Shown here: one piece after another, positions 26,037 to 35,714 of the stretch
Position numbering within the stretch: position 1 is the stretch's first letter
Layout: the number at the start of each line of letters is the position of its first letter
Origin: Arcicella gelida
GTDB lineage: Bacteria > Bacteroidota > Bacteroidia > Cytophagales > Spirosomataceae
Length of the DNA: 64,000 nt
NCBI RefSeq assembly: GCF_034931025.1
Contig: NZ_JAYGIL010000010.1
Location: forward strand, 62,001-126,000
Reading direction: 5' to 3'
The notes under the pieces: model-generated
What the model was told of the DNA's origin: nothing
Database searches by the model: none
The model's input: only the letters and a program-made list of their open reading frames with translations
Translations under genes and position numbers: made by a program

Positions 26037-29000
26037 ATGAAAAAAAAGTATCAACTGCTCCAGACAGCCATTGCGGCACTGATGGTAGGAGTAATGAATG
26101 GTAATGCACAGCAAGCCAATCCTTTACATAAAAATTTCCAAACGCCACCTAATACTGCTAAACCAAGAGTTTGGTGGCATTGGATGAATGGAAACATTAC
26201 AAAAGACGGAATCCAAAAAGATTTAGAATGGATGAGCCGTGTGGGAATTGGTGGTTTCCAAAACTTTGATGCCAATTTGATGACTCCCGTGGTTGTGCCT
26301 AAAAAATTGGTGTTTATGACACCCGAATGGAAGGATGCTTTCAAGTTTGCAACTGAATTTGCTACTAAAAAAGGACTTGAAATGGCGATTGCTGGTTCGC
26401 CCGGTTGGAGTGTTACGGGGGGGCCTTGGGTTGAGCCTCAAGATGCCATGAAAAAGTATATCTGGACAGAAGCTATTGTTGAAGGAGGGAAAAAGCAAAG
26501 TATTCAATTACCAAAATTGCCCGAAGCAGTAGGTAAATTTCAAGAAATTGGTACAGAATCAGGCGGATTAATGGGCGGTTTTATTGGTAAAATGCCACAA
26601 TTTGCAGCGGATGCTCTTGTAATTGCCTATAAATTACCATCAAATGAAAAACATTTGATGGATTTGAATCCCAAAATGACCAAAAGTGGGGGCGATTTTG
26701 ATACAAAATTAATGTTAGACCATGATTTGAGTAAAGTTTATGAGCTACCAGCGATGGAAGTTGGCAAAGATATGTGGGTACAGTACGAATTTGATGCTCC
26801 ACAAACTTTCAAGGCTTTTGCCGTTGGCGTAGGTGCAGCAGGAGAATTGGCTGAATTTAACGGTGGCCCAACCAATCGTAGTTTAAAAGTAAGTGACGAT
26901 GGCGTAAATTTCAGAACGATAGCAAAAGTACCTAACAGTACTTTACCATTTATTACGGTGGGTATTCCTGCAACTACGGCTAAATATTGGCGAATTTGTT
27001 TCGAAACACTTCCGGGGGTAGCAAATCCGTTTGCGGCTATGATTGGCATACCAACAGGTGAACCCAAACCAGATGGCACTAAAATCTCTGAATTTGTATT
27101 GTTTAATACTTCTCGTATCGACCAAACGGAGGAAAAAGCAGGTTTTGCTCCGTGGAAAGAAGATTCAAAAAGCCATTTACCCGAAAATGCTGATATAATT
27201 ACTGCTGAAAATGTGGTTGATTTGACAAGTAAATTAAAAGCTGACGGCAGTTTAGAATGGGATGTTCCTGCTGGAAACTGGATGGTAGTACGTTTAGGTT
27301 ATTCATTAACTGGTCGCCAAAATCACCCAGCTTCTCCAGAAGCTACTGGTTTAGAGGTTGATAAACTAGATAAAGATGCTGTAAGAAAATATATCAATAC
27401 TTATTTGGATATGTACAAAGATGCCACAGGTGGCATGATGGGAGCGAAGGGACTTGAGTACATGATTTTGGATAGTTATGAGGCTGGTCACATGAACTGG
27501 ACGAAAAATATGCCAGCAGAATTTAAGAAAAGACGTGGCTACGACTTAATCACTTGGATTCCTGTACTAACGGGCAGAGTTGTGAAAAGTGTAGAAGCCA
27601 GTGAAAAATTCTTGTGGGATTTCAGAAAAACCATTGGTGAAATGATTGCCGAAAACCATTATGATGTGATTGGTGAAGAATTGCACAAAAGAGGCATGAA
27701 ACGCTATACAGAATCGCATGAAGGCGGTCGTATTTACTTAGCCGATGGGATGGATGTAAAACGAAATGCGGATATTCCAATGTCTGCGATGTGGACTCCA
27801 GGAAGTTTGGCTGGAGGAAGTAACGAAGAAGTACGTAGCGAAGCTGATATTCGTGAAGCAGCTTCAGTAGCTAATATTTACGGACAAAATATTGTAGCGG
27901 CAGAGTCGATGACTTCTATTCAAAATGCTTTTAGTTGGAATCCAGAAAAATTAAAACGTACTGCCGACTTAGAATTGGCTTCGGGCTTAAACCGTTTTGT
28001 GATTCATACTTCTGTTCACCAACCTTTAGACGATAAAAAGCCCGGTTTTTCACTTGGACCATTTGGTCAGTATTTTACTCGTCACGAAACTTGGTCTGAA
28101 ACTGGCGGAAAAGCATGGATGGAGTATCTGGGAAGAAGTAGTTATATGCTTCAACAAGGTAAAAACGTAGCTGATATTTTGTATTACTATGGCGAAAACA
28201 CCAATATTACATGGATTTGTCGTGAAAAATTACCGAATATTCCAGCAGGATTTGAGTTTGATTTTGTCAATTCAACCGCTCTCCAAAATGTGATTGAAGC
28301 CAAAGATGGAAAATTAGTAGCAAAAAGCGGAAATACTTATCGTGTTTTGATGTTGGACGAATCGGCTAAAGTAATGACATTATCAGTTTTGAAAAAAATC
28401 AAAGCTTTGGTAGAGGCTGGCGTAAAAGTAATTGGCGACAAACCTGTAAAATCGCCAAGTTTGTCGGATAATGATGAGGCTTTCCAAGCTTTGGCCAATG
28501 AAATTTGGAAAAATGCGAATGTAACAAGTTTCGATAAGCTTAATATTCAGCCTGATGTGATTATCAAAAATGCTAAAAACAAAATTCTTTTCCGTCATCG
28601 CCAAACCGCTGACCAAGATATTTATTGGTTAGATAGCAGAACTGAGGAAGAAAATGAGGCAGAAATCAGTTTCAGAGTAACAGGTAAAGTACCAGAGTTG
28701 TGGAATCCGGTTACAGGAAAATCTGAAAAAGTATCATTCCAAATCAAGGACGGAAGAACCATTATTCCTTTGAAATTTGATGCTTGGGGTGCTTTATTTC
28801 TTGTTTTCAAAGACAAAGCAACAGCTAATACTTATACCATTCCTTCGAAAAAAGAAATAGTATTAACCAAAATCGACAGTCCGTGGAAAGTAAGTTTTAA
28901 CAACAAAAATGTGACTTTAGATAAACTTAGCTCTTGGTCTGAAAACACTGATGTTGACATTAAATATTTCTCAGGAACAGCTACTTATAGCAATACTTTC

Positions 29001-29321
29001 AAAATCAATACTTTAGATGATAAAAAATCTTTTGAAATTGATTTGGGCGAAGTAAAAAATATCGCAGAAGTATTTGTGAATGGTAAAAATATGGGTGTGG
29101 CTTGGAAAAAACCATTCAAAGTAGATATTTCAGAAGCGATTAAAACAGGCGAAAATACGATTGAAGTAAAAGTAACCAACCTTTGGGTAAACCGACTTAT
29201 TGGTGATGCACAGCCGAATGTGAAAAACAAAACAACTTTTACGACGATGCCTTTTTATCAAGCTAATTCAACGGTATTGCCTTCAGGTTTATTGACCGAA
29301 GTGAAAGTTTTGCAGAAGTAA
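26037..29321 (+). CDS. Glycoside hydrolase family 106 (alpha-L-rhamnosidase-like)
   Basis: A 1094-residue exported enzyme. The signal peptide ends near NGNAQ. The GH106 catalytic start is clear: KPRVWWHWMNGNITKDGIQK, then GIGGFQNFDANL and AIAGSPGWSVTGGPWVEPQD. The central part has ILDSYEAGHMNWTKNMPAEF, a probable acidic catalytic segment, and ESHEGGRIYLADGMD. The C-terminal ~150 residues form a galactose-binding beta-sandwich (FEIDLGEVKNIAEVFVNGKN). The family removes terminal alpha-L-rhamnose from plant rhamnogalacturonans, and from ulvan-like polymers. It is the last gene of the ECF/FecR/receptor cluster and is followed by a terminator. Confidence 0.92.
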   Translation: MKKKYQLLQTAIAALMVGVMNGNAQQANPLHKNFQTPPNTAKPRVWWHWMNGNITKDGIQKDLEWMSRVGIGGFQNFDANLMTPVVVPKKLVFMTPEWKDAFKFATEFATKKGLEMAIAGSPGWSVTGGPWVEPQDAMKKYIWTEAIVEGGKKQSIQLPKLPEAVGKFQEIGTESGGLMGGFIGKMPQFAADALVIAYKLPSNEKHLMDLNPKMTKSGGDFDTKLMLDHDLSKVYELPAMEVGKDMWVQYEFDAPQTFKAFAVGVGAAGELAEFNGGPTNRSLKVSDDGVNFRTIAKVPNSTLPFITVGIPATTAKYWRICFETLPGVANPFAAMIGIPTGEPKPDGTKISEFVLFNTSRIDQTEEKAGFAPWKEDSKSHLPENADIITAENVVDLTSKLKADGSLEWDVPAGNWMVVRLGYSLTGRQNHPASPEATGLEVDKLDKDAVRKYINTYLDMYKDATGGMMGAKGLEYMILDSYEAGHMNWTKNMPAEFKKRRGYDLITWIPVLTGRVVKSVEASEKFLWDFRKTIGEMIAENHYDVIGEELHKRGMKRYTESHEGGRIYLADGMDVKRNADIPMSAMWTPGSLAGGSNEEVRSEADIREAASVANIYGQNIVAAESMTSIQNAFSWNPEKLKRTADLELASGLNRFVIHTSVHQPLDDKKPGFSLGPFGQYFTRHETWSETGGKAWMEYLGRSSYMLQQGKNVADILYYYGENTNITWICREKLPNIPAGFEFDFVNSTALQNVIEAKDGKLVAKSGNTYRVLMLDESAKVMTLSVLKKIKALVEAGVKVIGDKPVKSPSLSDNDEAFQALANEIWKNANVTSFDKLNIQPDVIIKNAKNKILFRHRQTADQDIYWLDSRTEEENEAEISFRVTGKVPELWNPVTGKSEKVSFQIKDGRTIIPLKFDAWGALFLVFKDKATANTYTIPSKKEIVLTKIDSPWKVSFNNKNVTLDKLSSWSENTDVDIKYFSGTATYSNTFKINTLDDKKSFEIDLGEVKNIAEVFVNGKNMGVAWKKPFKVDISEAIKTGENTIEVKVTNLWVNRLIGDAQPNVKNKTTFTTMPFYQANSTVLPSGLLTEVKVLQK

Positions 29322-29344
29322 GTTGATACTTCATTGTAAATTTT

Positions 29345-29389
29345 AACCACTGTAAAACATTATTTACCAATGTTTTACAGTGGTTTTTT
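29345..29389 (+). terminator. Intrinsic terminator after GH106
   Basis: AACCACTGTAAAACATT (29345-29361) pairs perfectly with 29369-29385, followed by a T6 run. Confidence 0.92.
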
Positions 29390-29419
29390 ATTCCTTCAAA
29401 AAATAAAATTCAAAATGTT

Positions 29420-29449
29420 TTTGCACAATAGAAAATAGTTGTAACTTTG
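29420..29449 (+). promoter_or_regulatory. Promoter of the marR-efflux locus
   Basis: TTTG (29420-29423), an 18-bp spacer and TAACTTTG (29442-29449) match the Bacteroidota promoter consensus. Transcription would start near 29456, inside the MarR palindrome. Confidence 0.65.
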
Positions 29450-29453
29450 AATC

Positions 29454-29468
29454 GTTGATAATGTCAAC
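29454..29468. promoter_or_regulatory. MarR operator 1
   Basis: GTTGA-TAATG-TCAAC, directly after the -7 box and covering the predicted start site. It has the same arms and spacer length as operator 2 at 29936-29956. Confidence 0.6.
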
Positions 29469-29922
29469 TATGTTAAAAATCAACGATATTATGGAAATTA
29501 CAAAGACTTCATTTCAATTCTTATTCGCCAATACAATAAGAGCACTCTTCAAACAATCGGCTAAAGAGTTTGAAAATCAAGGCATTAAGATAACTCCCGA
29601 ACAAAATTATTTGCTCAGGATTTTAACTTCACAAGAAGAGTCGATACAGTCGGATTTAGCAGAAATCATGCAAAAAGATAAATCTGCCATTATGCGTCAC
29701 ATCGATCAGCTTGAAAAAATGGGTTATGTTGTCAGAGTAAATGATGCTGTTGACCGTCGTAAAAAACATATTGTCATCACAGAACTAGGTACAGATGTAC
29801 TCAACAAATGCGAAGAAGTTATCAGTCGTCTTAGTGAAAGAAATATGCAAGATATTTCAGAAAATGAACTAGAAATATTCAAAAAAGTACTTATTAAATT
29901 AAAAGAGAACGCTGAAAAGTAG
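29461..29922 (+). CDS. MarR family transcriptional regulator
   Basis: A winged-helix repressor of about 143-155 residues depending on the start. The HTH core is QEESIQSDLAEIMQKDKSAI (about 60-80) and the wing is VDRRKKHIVITELGTDVLNK. Starts at 29455 (TTG), 29461, 29470 and 29491 (all ATG) are possible. The strong promoter at 29420-29449 would start transcription near 29456, so 29491 (MEITKTSFQFLF) would leave the most normal leader. The three-gene RND efflux operon follows after about 70 bp and shares its operator motif. The regulator probably represses both itself and the pump until a ligand binds. Confidence 0.9.
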   Translation: MSTMLKINDIMEITKTSFQFLFANTIRALFKQSAKEFENQGIKITPEQNYLLRILTSQEESIQSDLAEIMQKDKSAIMRHIDQLEKMGYVVRVNDAVDRRKKHIVITELGTDVLNKCEEVISRLSERNMQDISENELEIFKKVLIKLKENAEK

Positions 29923-29935
29923 TTTTTTTGCTCAA

Positions 29936-29987
29936 ATAGTTGATAAAATCAACTATCACTAAAGTCAATAATATTTTTATCAACTAT
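29936..29987. promoter_or_regulatory. MarR operator 2 and extra half-site
   Basis: ATAGTTGAT-AAA-ATCAACTAT (29936-29956) is a perfect palindrome containing the GTTGA-N5-TCAAC core of operator 1. A single half-site ATCAACTAT follows at 29979-29987, 4 bp before the TolC-family start. Confidence 0.65.
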
Positions 29988-29991
29988 CATT

Positions 29992-31323
29992 ATGAAAAAG
30001 AATAAGATTTTCTTTTATCTGATATTATTCGTTTTGGGCTATGATGTTCATGCACAAAAGAATATATCCTTAAAAGAGTGTGTAGATTTTGCGTTAAAAA
30101 ACCATGTGAGCAACAGCGTTTATGATAACGAAATTGCCATTGCCAAGCAAAAATCAACAGAAGCATTAGCAGGTTATTTACCACAAGTAAGTGCCAATGT
30201 TACTTTTGACGATAACCTTAAACGTCAGGTTTCTATCATTCCAGCAGGAGCATTTAGTCCGACAGAAATCAAGTTGCAATTTGGTACGCAATATAATACC
30301 ACAGGTACAGCTCAATTAGACCAAGTATTATATGACAAATCGATGTTGGTAGGCATTAAAGCCGCCGAACCTAATAATCAATTGTCGATTTTGAAAAAAG
30401 AGCAAAACCAAGACAATATCATTTACAATACGGTCAGTGCTTATTTTCAAGTATTAGTTTATTTAGAACAAGAAAAAATCACGCTGGAAAATGAGAAAAA
30501 ATACCGTGAATTATTGGACATTCTAAAATTGCGATTAGAAAAAGGAGTTATCAAAAAAACAGATTACGACCGTACTAAATCAAGCTTGAATAATATCGTT
30601 TCGCAGAAATCTATTTTAGAAATGAATAAGCAAGTGGCATTAAACAAGCTAAAACATGCCATGGGGATGTCGTTGGATGAAGAAATTAATGTGATAGAGT
30701 TTTCAAATTATGAATCTTTGGCATTGGTTGAAAAAGACAATGATTTTCAAGTAGGTAATTTGTTAGATTACAGAATTCAAAACAACAATGCTCTTTTACA
30801 AGAATTTGACGTAAAACGTAAACAAGCCGCTTTTTTGCCAACGGTTTCAATGTATGCACGTTACGGAGCGACCAGTTTGAATAATGAATTTGTAAAATCA
30901 TTCTCTAATTGGTTCGATTTTTCAACGGTTGGCTTGAAAGTAAGTGTGCCAATTTTCAGTGGTTATCGCAAATTAAGTCAGTTGAAGCAAGCCGAAATTA
31001 GTTTATTGAATGCGAAAGCAAACATGCAAATTAGTGCTAATAATTTGCAATTATCTTTCAAAAATTCAAATGCACAATTGCAGAAATCACAATCAGATTT
31101 AGTTATCAATCGTGAAAATCTTTATTTCGCTAAACAGGTTTTTGAAAGTAGCGACTTGGAGTATCAAAAGGGAGTTTCAACGCTTTCTGATTTGCTCAAT
31201 TCAGATTATTCATATAAAGAAGCACAAAGTAATTATATCACTTCTTTGATTAACGTAATGAGTTCAAGACTTGAATACGAAAAATCTAAAGGAAATTTAA
31301 AAAGCTATATCAATCAATTCTAA
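29992..31323 (+). CDS. TolC family outer-membrane efflux protein
   Basis: A 443-residue outer-membrane channel. A cleavable signal peptide (FFYLILFVLGYDVHAQ) precedes KNISLKECVDFALKNH, the typical first OEP motif. Two OEP repeats with long coiled-coil helices follow, including LKLRLEKGVIKKTDYDRTKS. Unlike the NodT protein at 12.5 kb it lacks a lipobox. It heads the second RND operon, followed after 11 bp by the adaptor, and is preceded by the MarR operator. This order (channel, adaptor, pump behind marR) is common in Bacteroidota drug-efflux loci. Confidence 0.93.
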   Translation: MKKNKIFFYLILFVLGYDVHAQKNISLKECVDFALKNHVSNSVYDNEIAIAKQKSTEALAGYLPQVSANVTFDDNLKRQVSIIPAGAFSPTEIKLQFGTQYNTTGTAQLDQVLYDKSMLVGIKAAEPNNQLSILKKEQNQDNIIYNTVSAYFQVLVYLEQEKITLENEKKYRELLDILKLRLEKGVIKKTDYDRTKSSLNNIVSQKSILEMNKQVALNKLKHAMGMSLDEEINVIEFSNYESLALVEKDNDFQVGNLLDYRIQNNNALLQEFDVKRKQAAFLPTVSMYARYGATSLNNEFVKSFSNWFDFSTVGLKVSVPIFSGYRKLSQLKQAEISLLNAKANMQISANNLQLSFKNSNAQLQKSQSDLVINRENLYFAKQVFESSDLEYQKGVSTLSDLLNSDYSYKEAQSNYITSLINVMSSRLEYEKSKGNLKSYINQF

Positions 31324-31334
31324 TCTTCAGACAC

Positions 31335-32384
31335 ATGAAAAAGTCTTTCATCATAACATTATCATTACTTGTTTTGGCAGGAGCAATCGGATTCACGCTT
31401 GCTAAAAATAAGAAAAAAATTGAAGCGAATAAAGTCGTGGTTGACCGCACGATTATTCCTGTAGCGGTTTCAACCACTAAAGTAGATTTCCAGCCATTTG
31501 ATGGAAAAGTAAGTTTACCAGCCAATTTAGAATTGAGCAACGAAGCAACGATTGCGATTGGCGTTCAAGGTAAAATCGAAAAACTTTCGGTTGAAGTTGG
31601 TTCAAGAGTTTCAAAAGGACAAGTAATTGGACAATTAGATTCAAAATTGAAAATTATCAATTTGAAAGCTAATGAATTAACGCTTAATAAATTAGAAAAA
31701 GAGTATCAACGCAATAACGATTTGTTCAAAGGAAATGCAGGAACGGAATTGAGCGTAATTAATTCTAAATACGATGTTGAAAATACTCGCATTCAAATCG
31801 AACAAGTAAAACAACAAATTGCGGATGGAAATATTATCGCACCGATTAGCGGAATTGTTACTTCACGAAAATTGATGGCTGGTGAATATGTAAGTCCGGG
31901 AACAGTTATCGCAACGATTGTTGACGATGTCCATTTGAAAGCCGTTGTGTTTGTGAATGAAAAAGATGTGTATCAATTAAAATTAGGACAATCCGCTACG
32001 ATTTCTTCGGATGTTTTTCCTAATAAGAGCTTTGTTGGAACGGTGAAATTCATTTCGCCAAAAGGTGACGAAAACCATAATTACAGAGTAGAATTACAAT
32101 TGAATACCAATCAGTTAAGAGCAGGTACTTATGTAATGGTTGGTTTTGATTTAGGTCGTAAAGCAAGTGTTTTGCAAATTCCGAAATTGGCTTTGGTAGA
32201 AGGAACGAAAAATCCTTATGTCTATGTGGTTGAAAACAATGTTGCTACGATTCAGAAAATTACTGTTGGACGTGAAATTGGAGAAAATATTGAAGTGATT
32301 TCTGGCTTACAAGCAGGACAAGAAGTAGTAACCAGCGGACAAATCAATTTGACTAGCGGAAGTAAAATTAGCAAAACTAAATAG
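31335..32384 (+). CDS. RND efflux periplasmic adaptor (MFP family)
   Basis: A 349-residue adaptor. One N-terminal membrane anchor or signal (FIITLSLLVLAGAIGFTLA, no lipobox) leads into lipoyl halves (IGVQGKIEKLSVEVGSRVSK and NIIAPISGIVTSRKLMAGEY), a short hairpin and the beta-barrel and MP domains (PKLALVEGTKNPYVYVVENN). The hairpin is shorter than in AcrA. It bridges the TolC-like channel upstream and the RND pump 61 bp downstream. A REP-like palindrome occupies that gap. Confidence 0.93.
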   Translation: MKKSFIITLSLLVLAGAIGFTLAKNKKKIEANKVVVDRTIIPVAVSTTKVDFQPFDGKVSLPANLELSNEATIAIGVQGKIEKLSVEVGSRVSKGQVIGQLDSKLKIINLKANELTLNKLEKEYQRNNDLFKGNAGTELSVINSKYDVENTRIQIEQVKQQIADGNIIAPISGIVTSRKLMAGEYVSPGTVIATIVDDVHLKAVVFVNEKDVYQLKLGQSATISSDVFPNKSFVGTVKFISPKGDENHNYRVELQLNTNQLRAGTYVMVGFDLGRKASVLQIPKLALVEGTKNPYVYVVENNVATIQKITVGREIGENIEVISGLQAGQEVVTSGQINLTSGSKISKTK

Positions 32385-32388
32385 TTAA

Positions 32389-32417
32389 ACCTGCGAGGTT
32401 TTCAAAATCCTACAGGT
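32389..32417. repeat. REP-like imperfect palindrome between adaptor and pump
   Basis: ACCTGCGAGG (32389-32398) and CCTACAGGT (32409-32417) form an imperfect palindrome around TTTTCAAAAT, inside an operon. It resembles the ACCTGCAAGGTTTT-type palindromes common in Bacteroidota. Confidence 0.4.
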
Positions 32418-32445
32418 CTAATTTTAAAAAAATACGACTAACAAT

Positions 32446-35400
32446 ATGTCAATTACCGAAATATCTATAAAACGACCATTACTGATTACAGTAATTTTCG
32501 TAACGCTTATTTTGTTTGGTTTTGTGAGTTATAAACAATTGAATTATAACTTATTACCAAAATTTGAGGCGAATATTATCATGGTTCAGACGACCTACCG
32601 TGGTGCGTCTTCCGATGAAATTCAGAACGTTGTAACCAAACCGATTGAAGAAGCCGTTTCGGCAATTGAAGGTATTGATAAAATTTCTTCTACTTCTTCA
32701 GAAGGACTTTCGTTAGTAACTGTACAATTAAAATCTGGGATTAATACACTTGATGCACAAAGAGATGCTGAAAGAAAAATTAATCAAATCAAATCTACTT
32801 TGCCAGACGATGCCGACGACCCAGTGGTAAACCGATTCAATACAGACGAAATTCCTGTATTAAGAATCAGTGCTTCGGCAAAAATGTCTGAACCTGAATT
32901 GTATGATTTAATCGACCAAAAAATCAAACCAATTTTATCAAACGTCGCTGGCGTTGGTACAGTACGTTTAATTGGTGGAAACGAGCGTGAAATTCAAGTA
33001 AACTTAGATAATGATAAGTTACAAGCTTACAATATTTCTTCGGCACAAGTAAATCAAATGATTTCGAACAGTAATAGTTCGTATCCTGCCGGAAGTATTT
33101 TGAGTAACAGCAGTCGTACTTCTATCCGTTTGGATGCCAAATTGGTAAAAGTAGAAGAATTAAGAAACTTGATTATTCGTCAAAATGCTGATGGAAGTAG
33201 AGTCTTATTAAAAGACCTTTCGGTTATTACAGACGGACAAACGGAAACAAAAACCTTGAACCGAAACAATGGTCAAGCAGGAATTGGTATTGAAATCGTA
33301 AAACAAGCCGATGCCAATGCGGTAAATGTGAGTAAATCGGTCAAGGAAAAATTGCAAGAGATTAAAACGAGTTATGCTTCTAAAAGCTTCTCTTATGATA
33401 TTGCTGCCGACCAATCCATTTATACTTTGGCCTCTGCCGATGCCGTAATGCACGATTTATTCTTGGCGATTATCATCGTTGGAGCAGTAATGTTGTTCTT
33501 TTTACATAGTTTCAGAAGTTCATTGTTTGTATTAGTTGCCATTCCATCAGCAATGATTCCGACTTTTATATTGATGTATATATTTGGCTTTTCGCTCAAT
33601 TTAATGACATTGATGGGACTTTCTTTAGTCGTAGGTATTTTGGTGGATGATAGTATCGTGGTTTTAGAAAACATCTATCGTTATCTTGAAATGGGTAAAA
33701 GTAGAGTAGAATCAGCGATTGAAGGACGAAAAGAAATTGGCTTTACAGCGATTGCCATTACTTTGGTGGACGTTGTGGTATTTTTACCTTTATCGATGAG
33801 TGGCGGTTTAATTGGAAATATCTTACGTGAATTTTCATTGGTAGTTGTTTTCTCTACTTTGATGAGTTTGTTCGTATCATTTACTTTAACGCCATTATTA
33901 GCGTCAAGATGGGGAAAGGTTGAAATATTGAGTGAATCAAGCCTTTGGGGAAAAATCAACTTAGCTTTTGAAAGATTTTTAGATGCTGTAAAAGACGAGT
34001 ATGGAAAACTACTTACTTGGTCTTTAAACCATAAAAGATGGGTATTGATTAGCATTTTTGTAATGTTTGTGGGTTCAATTGCCTTGTTAGCAACAGGTTT
34101 TGTGGGTTCATCTTTTGCAGGTTCTGGCGACCGTGGCGAATTTGCCATTCAGCTTGAAATGGCACCGCAAACGCCTTTGGCACAAACCAATTTGGTCACC
34201 AAGCAAGTTGAACAATTATTATTGCAGAAACCAGAAGTATCAAAAGTTTTTGCAAACGTTGGAACACAAACGGGTGCGGCTGGTACTGGAAGTTCCAATT
34301 CAAATATTTCTGAAATATCGGTTACTTTGGTTGAAAAAGAACAAAGAACCGTTTCGACAGACGCTTTTAGTGCAGCGATAAGAGATGAGATAACGAAAAT
34401 TGCGGGTGTAAAAGTAGTAATTCGTCCTGTGAGTCTTACGGGCGGTAGCGAAGCTCCGATACAAATTGCGATTAAAGGAGTAGATATGACTGTTATTCAG
34501 GATATTGCGAATCAAATTAAAGCGATTGTTCGTAAAACGCCAGGAACTGATTATGTAGAATTTAGTACAAAAAGTTTAAAAACAGAAATTGCGATTGAAC
34601 TAGATCGTGATAAAATTGCCAATGCTGGTTTGACAGTTCCAGAAGTAGGAGGAGCGATTCAATTAGCATTCAGAGGAAATGACCAATCGAAGTTTAAACA
34701 AGCAGGGGAGGAGTATCCAATTAATATTTCCTTAGAAAAATCTGATAAACGTTCTATCGAAAATGTTCGAGAATTAACGCTTCGTAATAGTCGTAACACG
34801 ATTGTAAAATTGAAAGATGTTGCTACGGTGTCAGAAGTAGTTGGTCAGGCAGTATTAGAACGTTCCGACCGTATGAATTCTATCAAAGTAACGGCTTCGG
34901 CAGTTGGTCGCCCAACGGGAACAATTGTAGCAGATTTACAGAAACAAATTGCTAAAATTAAAGTACCAGAAGGCGTAGTGATTGATTATCAAGGAGAAGC
35001 GCAACGCCAAAAAGATGCTTTTGGTAGTTTGGGAACAGCCATGTTATTAGGAATTTTGTTGGTATATTTAATCATGGTTGCTCTTTACGAAAGTGTAGTT
35101 TATCCATTTGTCGTACTCTTTTCTATTCCAGTGGCATTAATTGGAGCATTATTAGCCTTGGCTTTAACAATGGAATCTTTAACGATTTTCGCCATTGTAG
35201 GTTTGATTATGTTATTAGGTTTGGTGGCAAAAAATGGTATTTTGATTGTCGATTTCACCAATCACTTAAAAGAACAAGGCTTATCGGTAAAAGAAGCTCT
35301 GATAGAAGCAGGGAAAGAGCGTTTACGTCCGATTTTAATGACAACCATTGCTATGATTACGGGTATGTTGCCGATTGCCTTGGCTTCAGGTTCTGGAGCA

Positions 35401-35547
35401 GAAGTGAAAAATGGCATGGCTTGGGTAATTATCGGAGGCTTAACAAGTTCGATGTTCTTGACATTATTGCTAGTACCTTGTATGTATTACATTATTGAAG
35501 GAATGAAGAATAGAATATTGAAATTTTCTAATCGAAATAAAGCGTAG
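32446..35547 (+). CDS. RND efflux permease (HAE1/AcrB family)
   Basis: A 1033-residue inner-membrane pump with 12 membrane segments. The N-terminus SIKRPLLITVIFVTLILFGF, the aspartate pair D401/D402 in GILVDDSIVVLE and the lysine K929 in GLVAKNGILIVDF are all conserved, so proton coupling is intact. It is only distantly related in sequence to the pump at 9.3 kb; the two are independent systems rather than a recent duplication. It works with the adaptor and TolC-like channel upstream and is probably under MarR control. It ends at a very strong terminator. Confidence 0.95.
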   Translation: MSITEISIKRPLLITVIFVTLILFGFVSYKQLNYNLLPKFEANIIMVQTTYRGASSDEIQNVVTKPIEEAVSAIEGIDKISSTSSEGLSLVTVQLKSGINTLDAQRDAERKINQIKSTLPDDADDPVVNRFNTDEIPVLRISASAKMSEPELYDLIDQKIKPILSNVAGVGTVRLIGGNEREIQVNLDNDKLQAYNISSAQVNQMISNSNSSYPAGSILSNSSRTSIRLDAKLVKVEELRNLIIRQNADGSRVLLKDLSVITDGQTETKTLNRNNGQAGIGIEIVKQADANAVNVSKSVKEKLQEIKTSYASKSFSYDIAADQSIYTLASADAVMHDLFLAIIIVGAVMLFFLHSFRSSLFVLVAIPSAMIPTFILMYIFGFSLNLMTLMGLSLVVGILVDDSIVVLENIYRYLEMGKSRVESAIEGRKEIGFTAIAITLVDVVVFLPLSMSGGLIGNILREFSLVVVFSTLMSLFVSFTLTPLLASRWGKVEILSESSLWGKINLAFERFLDAVKDEYGKLLTWSLNHKRWVLISIFVMFVGSIALLATGFVGSSFAGSGDRGEFAIQLEMAPQTPLAQTNLVTKQVEQLLLQKPEVSKVFANVGTQTGAAGTGSSNSNISEISVTLVEKEQRTVSTDAFSAAIRDEITKIAGVKVVIRPVSLTGGSEAPIQIAIKGVDMTVIQDIANQIKAIVRKTPGTDYVEFSTKSLKTEIAIELDRDKIANAGLTVPEVGGAIQLAFRGNDQSKFKQAGEEYPINISLEKSDKRSIENVRELTLRNSRNTIVKLKDVATVSEVVGQAVLERSDRMNSIKVTASAVGRPTGTIVADLQKQIAKIKVPEGVVIDYQGEAQRQKDAFGSLGTAMLLGILLVYLIMVALYESVVYPFVVLFSIPVALIGALLALALTMESLTIFAIVGLIMLLGLVAKNGILIVDFTNHLKEQGLSVKEALIEAGKERLRPILMTTIAMITGMLPIALASGSGAEVKNGMAWVIIGGLTSSMFLTLLLVPCMYYIIEGMKNRILKFSNRNKA

Positions 35548-35560
35548 GTAATTACAAAAT

Positions 35561-35608
35561 AAACATAAAGCCCAACCAGATTTAAAACTTGGTTGGGCTT
35601 TATGTTTT
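35561..35608 (+). terminator. Intrinsic terminator of the second RND operon
   Basis: AAACATAAAGCCCAACCA (35561-35578) pairs perfectly with 35590-35607, ending in T4. Confidence 0.9.
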
Positions 35609-35714
35609 AATTGAGTTTTTATATCAAAAAATCATTTTTGAATGTTCTTTTCCAAAAGTATTGAACCCTAAAAAGTTCTTTGGATGTCAGTGTTCTTCAA
35701 TTTATTGTACTCCT

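Noticed and set aside
33681..34148. 155-codon frame on the minus strand
   Set aside because: It lies wholly inside the RND pump gene and mirrors its codons; no start signal or family.
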